From positions 868,001-932,000 of the forward strand of contig OZ037857.1 of NCBI GenBank assembly GCA_964035575.1: DNA of 64,000 bases, read 5' to 3'. The position numbers were made by a program, and so were the translations under genes. This document shows positions 10,651 to 21,213 of this stretch, one piece after another. The notes beneath the pieces were generated by a model. It did no database searches, had not been told where the DNA came from, and saw nothing but the letters and a program-made list of their open reading frames with translations. The number at the start of each line of letters is the position of its first letter. The stretch's first letter is position 1. Source of the DNA: Rhynchopus sp. YZ270_cl-10 (lineage: Eukaryota; Euglenozoa; Diplonemea; Diplonemida; Diplonemidae).

Positions 10651-11775
10651 ATGCTTACAAGCCTTGCAATGCTGAGCATCTTCGTGGTGGCGGCGTCAGG
10701 GAGCACAGCGTGCTGTGGCGAACGCCCTGTGTGTCCTGCGGGGTACCTTGAGGGTGAGGAGAAGTGCACACCCGAGGATCAGTTGACCGGCGTGTGCAGA
10801 ACCGTGGTGACGTGCTGCGTGACACTGACATGCCACTTCCCGCAGAGCGGCGAGCTTCCTACAACTAACGAGTCTTCCACTACAGACCCTGCACACTGCT
10901 GCACCACCCCGCTTGTCTGCCCTGCAGGACACTATGTTGTGGAGGGTCCTGATGTGCTTGCCTGCAGGAAGGAAATCATTACAGCGATGATGTGGAACAA
11001 GCCAGTCCCCTGCGTGGAGGTGTTCAACGACGGCGATGGCTGCTGTGCACCCAAGATGTGCAGGACCACCGCTGTGCCTGCGGAGAACCGCGTCTGCCTC
11101 AACAAGCAGCGCTGCAGTGCGGCCAACCCCTGCGTGGATGGGGAGATCTGCCTGGACGACCCTTCCGATGCATGCAACCCTGCCCTCGGAGGACGTGGCT
11201 GTGCTGCGTGTTGTGTGCAGGACCGTTGTGCCCAGCTTCAATGTGGAGTTGGGTATGAATGTGTGCGCGACGTGCTTGGTGCCGCATCCTGCAACAAACT
11301 GCCTGTTGCCTGCAACGATGACACCGAATGCAGTGCAAGCGAAACGTGCAGGCCCACCCTGTCAGGAACATCCTGCTCCGGGCAATCCTACTGCACAGCA
11401 AAGTCCTCTGAGGGTGGTGTCTGTGGAGGGGGAGACTCCTGCAAGACCAATGTCTGTGCTGATGCTCTTGCCTGCTCGGCGTCTGGCAGTGCCGTCGGGG
11501 AGTGCTACAACGCCTTCCCTGAAAAGTGCAGTGGCCAGCCCACATGCGGAGGTGACCTGAACATCGTATGCGCACCAGGCACCCGATGCTCTGCTACAGG
11601 CTGTTGTGAGAGTTGCCACTGCACAGCACCGCCAACGTGCCCACAAAACTACACCGCAGTGGATGAATCTCTCTGTACAAGCATGATGCTTACGATTAAC
11701 GTTTGTGTCAAAGTCCGTGAATGCTGCACGGATCTGATCTGCAGAAGGTCCGCCCTCAGTGCCCATGCTGTCTAA
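10651..11775 (+). CDS. Secreted cysteine-rich protein, 374 aa
   Basis: The protein begins with a clear signal peptide (MLTSLAMLSIFVVAASG) and is then packed with cysteines. Repeating patterns include CCxxxxVCPAGY/HY near residues 21-30 and 87-96, and later CxxxxxCxxGxxC modules of the kind seen in EGF-like, TIL-like or metallothionein-like secreted proteins. No catalytic motif is visible. The N- and C-terminal parts are alike: CCGERPVCPAGY...CRTVVTCCVTLTC at the start resembles CTAPPTCPQNY...CVKVRECCTDLIC at the end. This suggests an internally duplicated disulfide module. There is no hydrophobic C terminus, so a soluble secreted or lumenal protein is likely. Family and partner are unknown. 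Confidence 0.85.
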   Translation: MLTSLAMLSIFVVAASGSTACCGERPVCPAGYLEGEEKCTPEDQLTGVCRTVVTCCVTLTCHFPQSGELPTTNESSTTDPAHCCTTPLVCPAGHYVVEGPDVLACRKEIITAMMWNKPVPCVEVFNDGDGCCAPKMCRTTAVPAENRVCLNKQRCSAANPCVDGEICLDDPSDACNPALGGRGCAACCVQDRCAQLQCGVGYECVRDVLGAASCNKLPVACNDDTECSASETCRPTLSGTSCSGQSYCTAKSSEGGVCGGGDSCKTNVCADALACSASGSAVGECYNAFPEKCSGQPTCGGDLNIVCAPGTRCSATGCCESCHCTAPPTCPQNYTAVDESLCTSMMLTINVCVKVRECCTDLICRRSALSAHAV

Positions 11776-11808
11776 GGCGCGAAATTGCATTTTTTTTTTT
11801 TTTTTTTT

Positions 11809-11851
11809 GCATGAGCTCGACTAAGATTCGTTGCCGTTTCAACTACTCTTT
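11809..11851 (+). repeat. Directional motif class E, copy 1
   Basis: TGCATGAGCTCGACT(A/G)AGAT, then a short gap and GTTTCAACTACTC. It is preceded by an 18-nt T run and matches the copy at 46810-46857. Confidence 0.6.
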
Positions 11852-12212
11852 TTTCAAAAATAACAAACGATTACAATGGCTATGTCAATACCATTTCTTT
11901 TTTAAACAACGTCTTGTCACCAAACCCCTCTGCATTTTTCCCCCCACGAAAATTTCTCAGCTGTAAGAAACAACGTTGTATTCATTTTATTGTCTCAGCG
12001 CTAATCTGCATCCTATTCTTCATTTTCAATTTTTCTTCTTCTTTTTTTCATTTCCCATTTTCCTCCCAATTCCCTAGTTATCTGTTTTACGGTGTTTACC
12101 TCAGAAAGTTACGACAGATTTCATTTGTTTGAATCACAAAATTAATAAACATCTTTTCAATACGATTCTCCCAATAGAAAAGATCGATAGAGGAAAGAGA
12201 GAAGCTTTTTTT

Positions 12213-12258
12213 AATAGGTGACTCAACAGCGAGATGCTTGGATTATCTTACCAATTTT
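12213..12258 (+). repeat. Directional motif class A (divergent)
   Basis: AG|GTGACTCAACAGCGAG, then GCTTGGATTATCTTACCAA. It is preceded by a T-rich tract ending in AG. Confidence 0.45.
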
Positions 12259-12399
12259 TCTTTCTCTCCCCTTTTTTTTGTGATTCTCGACCCGAGGCGT
12301 TTAATCTTCTGGGTGGATGAAGTTGTAAGCTGTGCTTCTCTTGCCTAAGTACAGTAGAGGTTCTTGTCTTTACAAAACAGAAAAAAAGATGTAAATTAG

Positions 12400-12436
12400 T
12401 GGAGCTCATCCTCGGGTGTTTACACTAATATAACCA
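12400..12436 (+). repeat. Directional motif class C, copy 1
   Basis: TGGAGCTCATCCTCGGGTGT followed by TACACTAATATAACCA, directly after TTAG. It is close to the copy at 31695. Confidence 0.6.
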
Positions 12437-12766
12437 CGATTTTCATAAAAATCGGGACAAAGAACCCGACTAACCCAAACAGGCCACTACCAGGACTAGT
12501 ATGGCACAATAATATTTCTTTTTTTCCCTTTTCCCTTTTCCCTTTTTTTTGTGAAAAAAAGCGACTTTCACTACCCCAAGATTTTTTTTTAAAAATAGCT
12601 GTAACCGCAAAAACCCCCTTTTCACAAAACCTAGCCCAAACTGTCCAAAGAGAGAGTCTCCCAGAGCAGCTCGTTGTCGAATTCAGGGCATTACAATAGT
12701 GGTCCCCTTCCCTTTTTCTGTTCTCCCTATAGTATCAGAGTGAATCAGTATTTTTTTTTTTTGGAA

Positions 12767-12805
12767 GTGTGTGTATGCACAGTGAGACACATTCTTTTAA
12801 ATTTT
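12767..12805 (+). repeat. Directional motif class B
   Basis: GTATGCACAGTGAGACACAT then TCTTTTAAATTTTC. It is preceded by a long T run ending in GGAAG. Confidence 0.5.
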
Positions 12806-12880
12806 CTTCCTTTTTTTAGTTTTACTCTGTTCAAAGTGTTGGTTTCTCTCTTCATGTGCTTTCCCCTCCCCTTTTTCTAT

Positions 12881-12922
12881 GTATGCAGTTCACGAGGGGT
12901 GCATTCATCCCTTCAAGCTTCA
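12881..12922 (+). repeat. Directional motif class B
   Basis: GTATGCAG|TTCACGAGGG, then TGCATTCATCCCTTCAAG. It lies after the pyrimidine tract CCCCTCCCCTTTTTCT. Confidence 0.5.
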
Positions 12923-13001
12923 TTCTGAAGAAAAAAACAACAACGTGTATTACTCGTTCGCGGGGATGGACGTTGTCATAGTTTTCAAAACCAAATGGAC
13001 A

Positions 13002-13063
13002 GTAGAGATTGCACAACTGTGGCAACACAACCGAGGCAAACTACACTACTCCAACAATTTATC
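13002..13063 (+). repeat. Directional motif class D, copy 1 (60 bp)
   Basis: GAGATTGCACAACTGTGG, then CAACACAACCGAGGC, CTACACTACTCCAACAA and TTTATC. It follows GGACAG and is nearly identical to 20211-20270 and 46100-46159. Confidence 0.75.
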
Positions 13064-13646
13064 AAAAAATAATAATAAAAACAACAAACCATGCATCTAA
13101 CCGTGCAAATTGTTTTGTCTAGTGTTTTTCCCCCTCCCCCGTTCACACTACGGCAAGCTATTAGGTGTCTTTTTTTTTTACATCTGTTGTTGGCCGCAGG
13201 GTATTTTTTTTTGCTTTCATCCGGGGCTGGTATTGTGGGGTCAGTCGCACCCTTCAACCTCTGTCCAAAGAGGAGAGTGTGTTGTATACTCGTACCAGGG
13301 TTTTCCCTTCTTTTTTTTGTTTTTGCTTTTTTTTGCAGTGTTTTTTCTAGGATTTGGAGTTTTTGGCTGACGGGGGTGCACAGGGCAAAAAAGTGCGTAT
13401 ATTTTTTTCCCGTGGTTGACCATGCAACAGGGGATTAAAAAGGTTTTGGGGGTTTTCGCTGAAACTCGGTCAAAACTCGGTCGAACCCGGGTCCCCAACC
13501 CAGCTCAAGTTGGGGGCCTCCGGCGGAATATGGGAATTCCTCAGTTATCCAACTGCGGAGTTCGGCAGTTCATTGATATTTGCACTAGACACACGTGGTG
13601 CACGAAGTACCAGTAACCTCAGGACATTTACAAAAGAAACGGCGGT

Positions 13647-13732
13647 CATGGCACCCAAAGGTTCCTGGCGAAGCCACGGCACGCAACGTTTCAAAAAATT
13701 GCGCTTAAAATTGCATATTTTTACTGCCAAAC
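13647..13732 (+). repeat. Dispersed repeat R1, copy 1
   Basis: It shares TGGCGAAGCCACGG, CGCAACGTTTCAAAAAATTG, TAAAATTGCA and GCCAAAC in order with the copies at 24341 and 25605. The opposite strand of all three can be read as a similar short peptide ending in LRQ. Confidence 0.65.
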
Positions 13733-14281
13733 AGAGAAGAGCTACACTTACAGCACCTGGGACGCAAAACAGTTATGTTTGCAGCTATGGAAACGCCGAC
13801 TCCTTACTTCCTGGTGAGGCTCGCGAGAGCATGATGGGGAAGGTGAAGGGGGGCAGAGTGGTAGGGGGGTGGGTCCCCCACCCCCAACCACCCTGCCCCT
13901 CCGCCCCGACCGCTAGGGGGTGCACTAGGGGGTGCGTGCACCCCCTTGAAATCTCAAAAAAGTCTGACGGGGGTGCGCGCGCACCCCCGCACTCCCTCCA
14001 GAAAAAACACTGTTTTTTGCCACCACCACTACTACTGCCTTCGACAAACCAAACGCATCGTTTTTATTTTGTTTTTTCTCATCTTCGGAAAAAATGAAAT
14101 ACAAACAAAAAAAACAAACCCCATGTAACGCCACACAGTGGACATACACAATAACACACTAAGACACAAAAAAAACCGAGCTTTTCCTCCACAACTCCCC
14201 ATCTTTTCTCCCTCACTCCCCTCCCCTCCCCTCCCCTTACCCCCTCCTCACCCTACCAGGCATATGGGGTGATACAATAGA

Positions 14282-17200
14282 ATGGGAGGAGGGGACCATG
14301 AAGAAAATGGTGAAGACCCCCCTCCAAAGAAGACTGCATTGCGTGGCAGGCATGGAGCTGCGACGGTTGCAGGCACTGCGGCTATGCGTGGTAGACGGCC
14401 TGCCGAGAGGCCCGCACGGAGGCCCGAGAAGAACGGACTGTTCCGCATTCCGTTCACACACACGATTCTCATTGTGTCGATTCTTGCCATCGCTGCAATG
14501 GTCGGTGGAGGTGTTATCCTCTATCTCCGCGCAGTGCGCGCCCTCGAGCTCGGTGTAGAGGAGCTCTCTGCAAAGGAGACCGACGAAATTGCACGAAAAA
14601 TGCAGCAATTCTTCGAAGATCCCATCCTCGCCCACGAAGGCGTGGCGAGCTACCTCTACCACACCAACGACAGCGGGGTCCAAGGGCAGACCGTTGAAAA
14701 CATTATGTTCAACACAGTCAAATACGTTGCCCTGTCTCACATCGAAAGCTCGCACATCCTCTCAGAGGTAGGTGTCGTGCTTCTCCCCAAGCTCATCCTG
14801 CATCCAAACGGCACACGCTCGACGGACCAAGAGAATATCGTGTACTCTCACGTCTGGTACGATATCGAGAAGGATTTGTCACGACAATACGTCCACGCCT
14901 ACTACATCCCAGGTGTGAACCGATATGACGCAGAAAATAAGAAGCCGAAGGTGAGGGTGGCGAAGATTAATCGTACCACGGGGGCTGAGAACGGCGAGAC
15001 GGGGCAGGATTTCACGCCTTCAGGATACTATGAGAACACGCTCAACTTTTTGAAGTTCCCAACTGAACCCGAAAGCGACACAATAATCAACTCGTCGTGC
15101 TCAATACGCACTGACCTCGACAACCCAGACACAACCGAGCATGTGATCAACCAGGAGTGGCGCGAGCCCACCATGTGGACAAGCGAGAACAACAACACGT
15201 ACTCCTTCTCGGCGCACGACTCCATCCTCCTACCCCCGACAGACCCGGACCACCCCTTCCACCCATACGGCGCTGTGCAGATCTCTACCTACTTTATTTA
15301 CATTGCGTGGAATGAGGTTCTGCGGCGTGCCGAAGGTGACAGCACACTTGTCTTCATCTACGACAGACACCACCGGTATATCTACTCGCCATCGAACTTG
15401 ACGAACACAGCAGAGAGCGAGGAGTGTCGCAGTGGTCTGAACGGCGAGCTTGTGTCGCACAGCTTCTCGCTGATGAAGCTGTGCTCTGGGTCTGTGGACG
15501 ATGCAGGCCTGCTTGTGAAGGACCTTGTCGATGCCGACGAAGGTATCGATAAGTTCGAGGAGGTGGATGTGGGTGGGGAGTCGTACTACGTTAGCTACAA
15601 GGCTGTCTACAGAAGTTATACAACCAAGTACGGAAGGAATGCTGACAGCAACTACAACAACAAAAGCAGTGTGGACCAGGACATTGCAATTGTCTGGGCC
15701 CGTCGTAGTGCTGTTGTGCGTGCCGAGATCACCGAGGTGATCACGATCTTCGTTGTCTTTGTTGTTGGGGTCTTTACGATGTTTGTCATTCTTTTTACGG
15801 CGCAGCTGGGCATCATTGGGAAGCCTATGAAGGCTCTTGTCATTGCTACTGAGGCTATGGCGAACTTGGACACAAAAACAGCACAGAAGGCACTTGCAGG
15901 AGCGGTATGTGATCTTTAGGGGTAGTAAAGGAGAGGCGAGAGGGATGGAGAGTGCAGGCGTACGTCAGAGACAGAGTGCATGGGTTCTTTTGACCAGTTG
16001 CTTCATACCTCACCCCCATCCCACCAACACAACAGACAAACGAATGCACTTTGGTCAGAGTCACAGAAGTGGAGTCTCTCATGAGATCCTTTAAAAGGTA
16101 TGCGAATGGCGCTTTTTTTTGATAATTTTTTTGGGGTTTTGTATTTTTGTTGAGTGGCGAGGCACGTTCCTGTCTATAACTCAACAAAAAAGTCGTTGAG
16201 TGGTTAGTAATATCCACCACCTTTTGTGAATTTTTTCAAGGAAAAAAATGATATTTCCGGCGAGACACATTTTCTCCCCAATTTATGCGCATTCTCTAGC
16301 TATGTTTCCCTCTTTTTTTATAATCAGGTGGCCAAACTTGAGGCGTTTTATTTTTACCAACTTTCTTGTTTTTATTAGTCTCTCACAATCTATCCCTACC
16401 TCATACCTCATACCTCATACCTCAGAACCTTGCGCTTTATGACCGAGTACAAAGCGTTCATCCCGCAAGGTCTTGATGCTGATGACGACCAGTCGGAGGC
16501 GGAGAGTGCGCCGAACGCGCCTGCCCGTGGTGCTGGTGTTGCTCCTTTGGCTTTGGACAAGCGTGATGTCGTGACGTTGGCACGTCTGCAGCAGGTGGGG
16601 CTCAAGAGCAAGACAGGGTCTGTGATAGAGGTGCGCTTCGACATGCGCGACCTGAAGGTGGACGATGACAACAAGAAGGTCATGCAGTTTGTCTCCATAG
16701 TGCTCACTGCTGTCAAGAAGCACTCCGGTATCATGCTCCAGACGTCCCCTGCCGTCTGTGTCGCAACGTGGAACACACACAACAGCTGCAGCAGGCACGC
16801 ACACGCAGCATGCTTCTGCGCACTCGAGATTAAAAGGAAGACTTTTGCCGCAGGGTTCAAGACCGCCAACGCAGTCGCCACAGGCAGGCTCATGGCGGGC
16901 TCTGTGGGCGACCAGCACACCCGTGCAGTAGCAGCCTCTGGCGGTGCACTGGATATTGTGCACCTTGTGTCGTACCTCTGCAACTACCTGGGCGTGCCTG
17001 TGCTCATCAGTGAGGACACCTACGATAGGGTGCGTGCGAGCATTGAGGCACGTGTGGTGGACAAGGTGATCCTCGACGGCGTGGACAGCAAGGTCACGCT
17101 GGTCTACGAGCTGCGTGGAGAGCTCAAGTCGCCTGCGATAGATGTACCTGGGGACGAGAAGGGGCTGTACAACAAGGGGTGGATGCACTTCACACAAGGC

Positions 17201-18654
17201 CGCTTCCGGGAGGCGTGCGCAGTCTTGGAGCAGGTGGTGTCTGGTGACCGGCAGGTGTCGCGCCTGCTGAACCTTGCGCACCTCTTCGAGAAGCGCAACG
17301 GGAAGGAGCCGTACGTGCGAAGGAGCCGCTCCCCTTGGGAGGACTTTGAGCAGCAGCTGCCGTGGCACGACGACCCGCCGATGGCGCCCTCGGACGGCGC
17401 GTCGCGGCAGACGGACGACGACGGGCAGGAGTTGGTGCACCTGATCAACAACACGTTACAGAAGGATGGGGAGGAGGGCTCGCGGATGGGACTCTCCTTC
17501 AGCGGCTTCACACCGTCGCAGAGCAACACTGCTTTCATGTCTGACATGAACGCCGACCCGTACAGCTCAGGCATGATGAACACATCAGCGCACTCTGTGG
17601 TGTACCACGGCGACGCCATCCCGCATGAGTTGACGACAACCAAGAAGGAGACGGTCTACTCCTCAGGGAAGGTGCTTGGCGAGGGCTCCTACGGCAAGGT
17701 GTACGTTGGGATGACGCCCGATGGGGAGCTCATTGCGCTCAAGGTGCTGCGCCTCCCGGAGGTGCATATCATGCACGAGATTATCAATGAGGTATGTCCT
17801 TTCCACATTTTATTAGTTTACCAATTTAGTTTACCAATTTTGGTGTTACCGAAATCCGGTCAAGGACATGTCAATATTGGGGGAGGGTGTCGTTTTATAA
17901 TTTGTGTGCTTTTTTGTGTGTATGTACGTATTTACGTAGATATGTAGATAAGTATGTCTGTTTCAGAAGTTGACTCTTGCCCCTTTCTCTTTCTCTACAG
18001 GTCTCGCTGCTCAGTAAAGTACGGCATGAACACATCGTGGCATACCACGGCTCTGCCGTCACATCTGAGAACATCGTGATCTGCATGGAGTACATGCCCG
18101 GTGGTTCGCTTGCGCAGCTGCTGCAGCACTTTGGGAGCTTCAACGCATCGACGGTGACGCGGTACACGAAAGACATGCTGAAGGGGTTAGACTTCCTGCA
18201 CACAAACCAGATTTTACACCGCGACCTGAAACCGGGCAACGTGCTTGTCTGCAGCGACGGGACGTGCAAGTTGGCAGACTTCGGTACCTGCTCTAGTTTG
18301 GTGGGGGCAGGCGCGGCAGGGGGCAACCAGAACAAGATGGTCCCTATGGTGGGCACGCCTCTGTACATGTCGCCTGAGGTCGTGCGCGGCGAGCACGGCT
18401 TCAAGTCTGACATATGGTCCTTTGGCGTGACCATGGCAGAGCTCTTGACAGGGTGCGTCCCCTACGACATCAACGAGGGCTGCCTCACACCCGTCGCCTT
18501 CGTCTACCTCATTGGTTTGAAATCCCTCCGGCCCACCATACCAGAGGGCATAGATGCGCTGGCCTCTGCCGTTCTCGCGAAGTCACTGGCCGAAGATCCA
18601 AAGGACCGGGCTGGGTGCAGTGAGCTGCTGAGTATGCAGTACTTCATGACGTAG
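14282..18654 (+). CDS. Receptor kinase: ectodomain, HAMP-like linker, degenerate cyclase, MAP3K-like kinase (4 exons)
   Basis: My model joins 14282-15904, 16036-16097, 16426-17791 and 18001-18654 to give 1234 aa. Introns have GTATGT, GTATGC and GTATGT donors and AG acceptors, and phases agree. Membrane segments lie at about residues 59-82 and 484-508 and enclose a ~400-residue glycosylated ectodomain, possibly dCACHE-like. A HAMP-like linker follows (GKPMKAL, then VESLMRSFKR from the 62-nt exon). Residues 627-765 resemble a class III nucleotide cyclase. The first metal Asp is kept (FDMRDL, D634), but the second is Pro (SPAVCVATW), and the catalytic Asn and Arg positions also look changed, so it is probably a pseudo-cyclase. 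A TPR-like stretch follows (YNKGWMHFTQGRF). The kinase has GEGSYGKV near 980, Lys1001, HRDLKPGN with Asp1092, DFG at 1110 and GTPLYMSPE, so it looks active and STE11/MAP3K-like. Inferred role: transducing an extracellular ligand into a MAPK cascade. Confidence 0.85.
15905..16035 (+). other. Intron 1 of the receptor kinase gene
   Basis: Donor GCG|GTATGT and acceptor CAACACAACAG|ACA. The intron carries an in-frame stop shortly after the donor, so it must be removed. Phase 0 at both sides. Confidence 0.75.
16098..16425 (+). other. Intron 2 of the receptor kinase gene
   Basis: Donor AAAAG|GTATGC and acceptor TACCTCATACCTCAG|A, after CCTCATA repeats. It splits an AGA codon. It also carries a 20-bp remnant (16285-16304) identical to the end of the element at 54161-54619. 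Confidence 0.75.
16285..16304 (+). repeat. 20-bp end of the ATGCGCAT element inside intron 2
   Basis: ATGCGCATTCTCTAGCTATG is identical to the right end of the element at 54161-54619 (bases 54600-54619). A 20-base exact match in a window of this size is not expected by chance, so I read it as an insertion remnant. Confidence 0.7.
17792..18000 (+). other. Intron 3 of the receptor kinase gene
   Basis: Donor GAG|GTATGT and acceptor TCTTTCTCTACAG|GTC. It lies in phase 0 between the kinase N-lobe (HEIINE) and VSLLSKVRHEHIV, which restores the expected helix C to beta-4 sequence. Confidence 0.9.
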
Positions 18655-19209
18655 GTTGGGTTGCTTCCGGGGGGGGTTTTTTTTTTTTTTGGGACACACC
18701 AGGGAGTTTCCGAGGGTGATATGACCATGCGGGGTCATGAGGTCATCTACGTGTTACTACATGGGTTTATCCGGGTTTTTCTTACCTAAATTCTCAAGTT
18801 TGTTTTTATTTTTTTTTATAGTGGTGTGAATAAGGCAGTAACGGGAGTATCTAGGGCAGCTTGGTTGGGGGTTGACATGTGTTCGATATCAGTTCAGGGT
18901 AATTCCTGCGCGTAGAATATTGGGGTAATGTGGGTGAAGGGCACAGTGGGTGCATCACCAGTAACAAATCTTGGGGGTATATGTTTCCTTCTTTTTTCCC
19001 CCTCCTCCTCCCTTCTTTTCTTGAGCACCTCTCTCTCTCTCTCTCTCTCTCCCCCTCCCCCTTTTACATATTAGATGTGTCCCCCCACCCCCTGCCCCCC
19101 AGTGAGGCTCGTTTGTTTTCAGTTTTTCCCTCCCCTCCCTCTCTCTCTCTCTCTTTTGAAGCATTCCTCTTATTCATCTTTCCATTAAGGAGCACTCTGA
19201 TACTGTTCC

Positions 19210-19234
19210 GGGATGCTGATCCGATCAGCATCCC
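19210..19234. repeat. Perfect palindrome GGGATGCTGATC/GATCAGCATCCC
   Basis: Two 12-bp arms are separated by one base. It could be a protein-binding site or a small hairpin; nothing nearby tells which. Confidence 0.6.
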
Positions 19235-19479
19235 CCCTGATAAAACAAACCTTCGCGCGTTGTGCACCAGAGTGGTGTGTCTCAGAGGGGTGGTGTGGGC
19301 GTGCCTCGTGACAGGTGGTAGAGTTGTCATGAACATCCTGGCAATGAGCGAAGACGCAACCTTGGATTGCCTGGAAGGAAGAGAAGTAAGATGATCCGGC
19401 GATCAGTTCGGGGATGTTTGGCCAATCGGTGTCTTGGCACCTCAACTCGCTTCTGGCGGGGAAACGCACTGCCATAATT

Positions 19480-19585
19480 TTTTGTTTGTGCGTAAAGTGT
19501 ATAATAAATATTCTGTGGTGATATTTTCATTACTGCAATACGCTCCCACTGACTACCTGGCAGTGAAGAGGAAACCTCTTTAAGG
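19480..19585 (-). repeat. Dispersed repeat R2, copy 1 (minus orientation)
   Basis: The reverse complement matches 32083-32185 through AAAGAGGTTTCCTCTT, CCAGGTAGTCAGTGGGAGCG, TATTGCAGTAAT and ACTTTACGCACAAACAAA, with small indels. No ends or duplications were recognised. Confidence 0.65.
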
Positions 19586-19891
19586 CCAAAAAAATGTCCC
19601 AGAATGGAGTGACATTTTATTTTTTCAAACTGGGTAGATTTTCGATAACGCTTTTTGCGGGTTGGTACCATGATAAACAACATTGTGACCACATTTTAGT
19701 AGGGAGCATCCTTAAGGAAGGTCACCCACATTATTCTAGGTGTGTTGGGTGGAGAGGGGGAGAGGGGTTATTAGATGCACTACTTTGTGATTGGAAAGTC
19801 TGCTCCGCAGCACCCAGAGATTGTGTGTGGAAGCCTCAACGTATCAAACCAACAAGAAAAAGGGGTGAGGGAACAACAAAGTGACACCTTT

Positions 19892-19930
19892 TGGTGAGAA
19901 TAGAGAGGTTTAGGTTCATCTTATAAACAT
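19892..19930 (+). repeat. Directional motif class A
   Basis: GGTGAGAATAGAGAGGTTTA then GGTTCATCTTATAAACA, followed by a T run. Confidence 0.5.
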
Positions 19931-20210
19931 TTTTTTTTTTGGTTGATGAGTGGAAGCGGGAGCACCATATCAGCTGTAAACGGAATGGGTGGGTAGGACT
20001 GCAGCGGGGAGGGGGGGGGCTTACTAAGTCGGGTGTCACTACACTGCTCTCCACGCTACGTTGCGTCTCACGTTTTGCGCAGTCTATTAAACAACACCCC
20101 TTCCCCATTGGTGAGTCCAAGGAGGGAGGGGAGAGGGAGGGGGTTTGCACCTTAAATTTCTTAGAGGCTTAGAAGATAATCTTGCCAAAAAAAATTTTTT
20201 TTTTGGACAG

Positions 20211-20270
20211 TGGAGATTGCACAACTGTGGCAACACAACCGAGGCAACTACACTACTCCAACAATTTATC
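20211..20270 (+). repeat. Directional motif class D, copy 2
   Basis: It follows a 14-base T run and GGACAG. It is almost identical to the copies at 13002 and 46100 over about 58 bases and ends in CCAACAATTTATC. Confidence 0.75.
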
Positions 20271-21213
20271 AAAAAAAATAGAAGATTTGGGTTGCAAAAA
20301 AAGGGGGTCGGGTGGAGGGTTGTCCCAGCATCTAGCATTTTATGGGCATTACGAAATAAAAGTGTGTCCAGTTGTGGTCATCCCTCCTTTTTTTTTTTTC
20401 TTTATTTTTGGTACACTGTCACGAGAGGGCTTTATGTTTCAAGTGACATTTATTTTTTTTGCCCATTTCAAAGCTGTCGTCAAATAGCTTGATCGGTGGC
20501 AGGGCTGTTTGTGTGTTTGAAATCAGTTATGGGTAATCCCTTTTGCGGAATACTACCCATAAATGTGATCCTGCAAAACGTCAGCAGCATCTGCAAGTTT
20601 TTTTCCCCTCTCTTCATCTTCCCCGTCAAAGAAAACATACTTCTGGTCTTTTGTCTAGTTCTGTTCTGCTCTCTTTTCCCAAACCGCCTGCCTCCGATGA
20701 AAAAAAAAATAGCCCCCAAAAAAAAACTAAAATAAAATAAAATGCCTCGTCATGATATGAAAGGCGGGTGTTAAGCCAGGCCTGAACCGTGACGGGCCTA
20801 TTTTCCGGGGTTTTTTCGGCTGGGGACCGGTTTTTTTCCCGCCCTTTTCCCGCCCTTTTCGCGTCTTTTTTGTGTGATTTTTGTGCCCTTTTTCGGGTTT
20901 TTTTTGCGCTTTGCGCCCGCCTCCATGACAAATTTGGGAAGCGCTGTGAAAATTTGACCCATTTGAACACAATCTGGGCCATATTTGGGTGATGGGTGGA
21001 GGGATTTGTAGACAAAGCTGATATGGGCTGGCCCCTTGCTCATACGCAGCGCAAAATCGTCCTCACGGATAGTGTGGAAGAATGGCGGAGGGGGTACTTG
21101 TGCCTCGACGAGGGTGATGGAGGGCTCCAGGTTGGCCAGGGCTGCAGTAATCCTCCGAAAGCGGCGTTTGCCCACCTCACTTTGTGGTCTCTCGGAAAAA
21201 CTACCACTGTTTT

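Larger units (their letters stand above)
11776..14281. other. Intergenic region, T-rich, with directional short motifs
   Basis: No gene is supported; the short frames here are T-run or G-rich artefacts. The region contains directional motifs at 11809, 12213, 12400, 12767, 12881 and 13002, and one copy of a dispersed repeat at 13647-13732. A G-rich, C-rich patch lies at 13840-14000. The 60 bases before the next ATG are pyrimidine-rich (CCCTC repeats), with a likely acceptor AG at 14258-14259. Confidence 0.6.
18655..21213. other. Gene-free region, part 1 of the 14-kb repeat-rich stretch
   Basis: No coding gene is supported. CT microsatellites lie at about 19031-19050 and 19137-19154. A perfect 12-bp-arm palindrome is at 19210-19234. 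A dispersed 100-bp repeat is at 19480-19585 and directional motifs are at 19892 and 20211. Around 20790-20900 the sequence alternates CCCGCCC and T runs. Confidence 0.6.
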
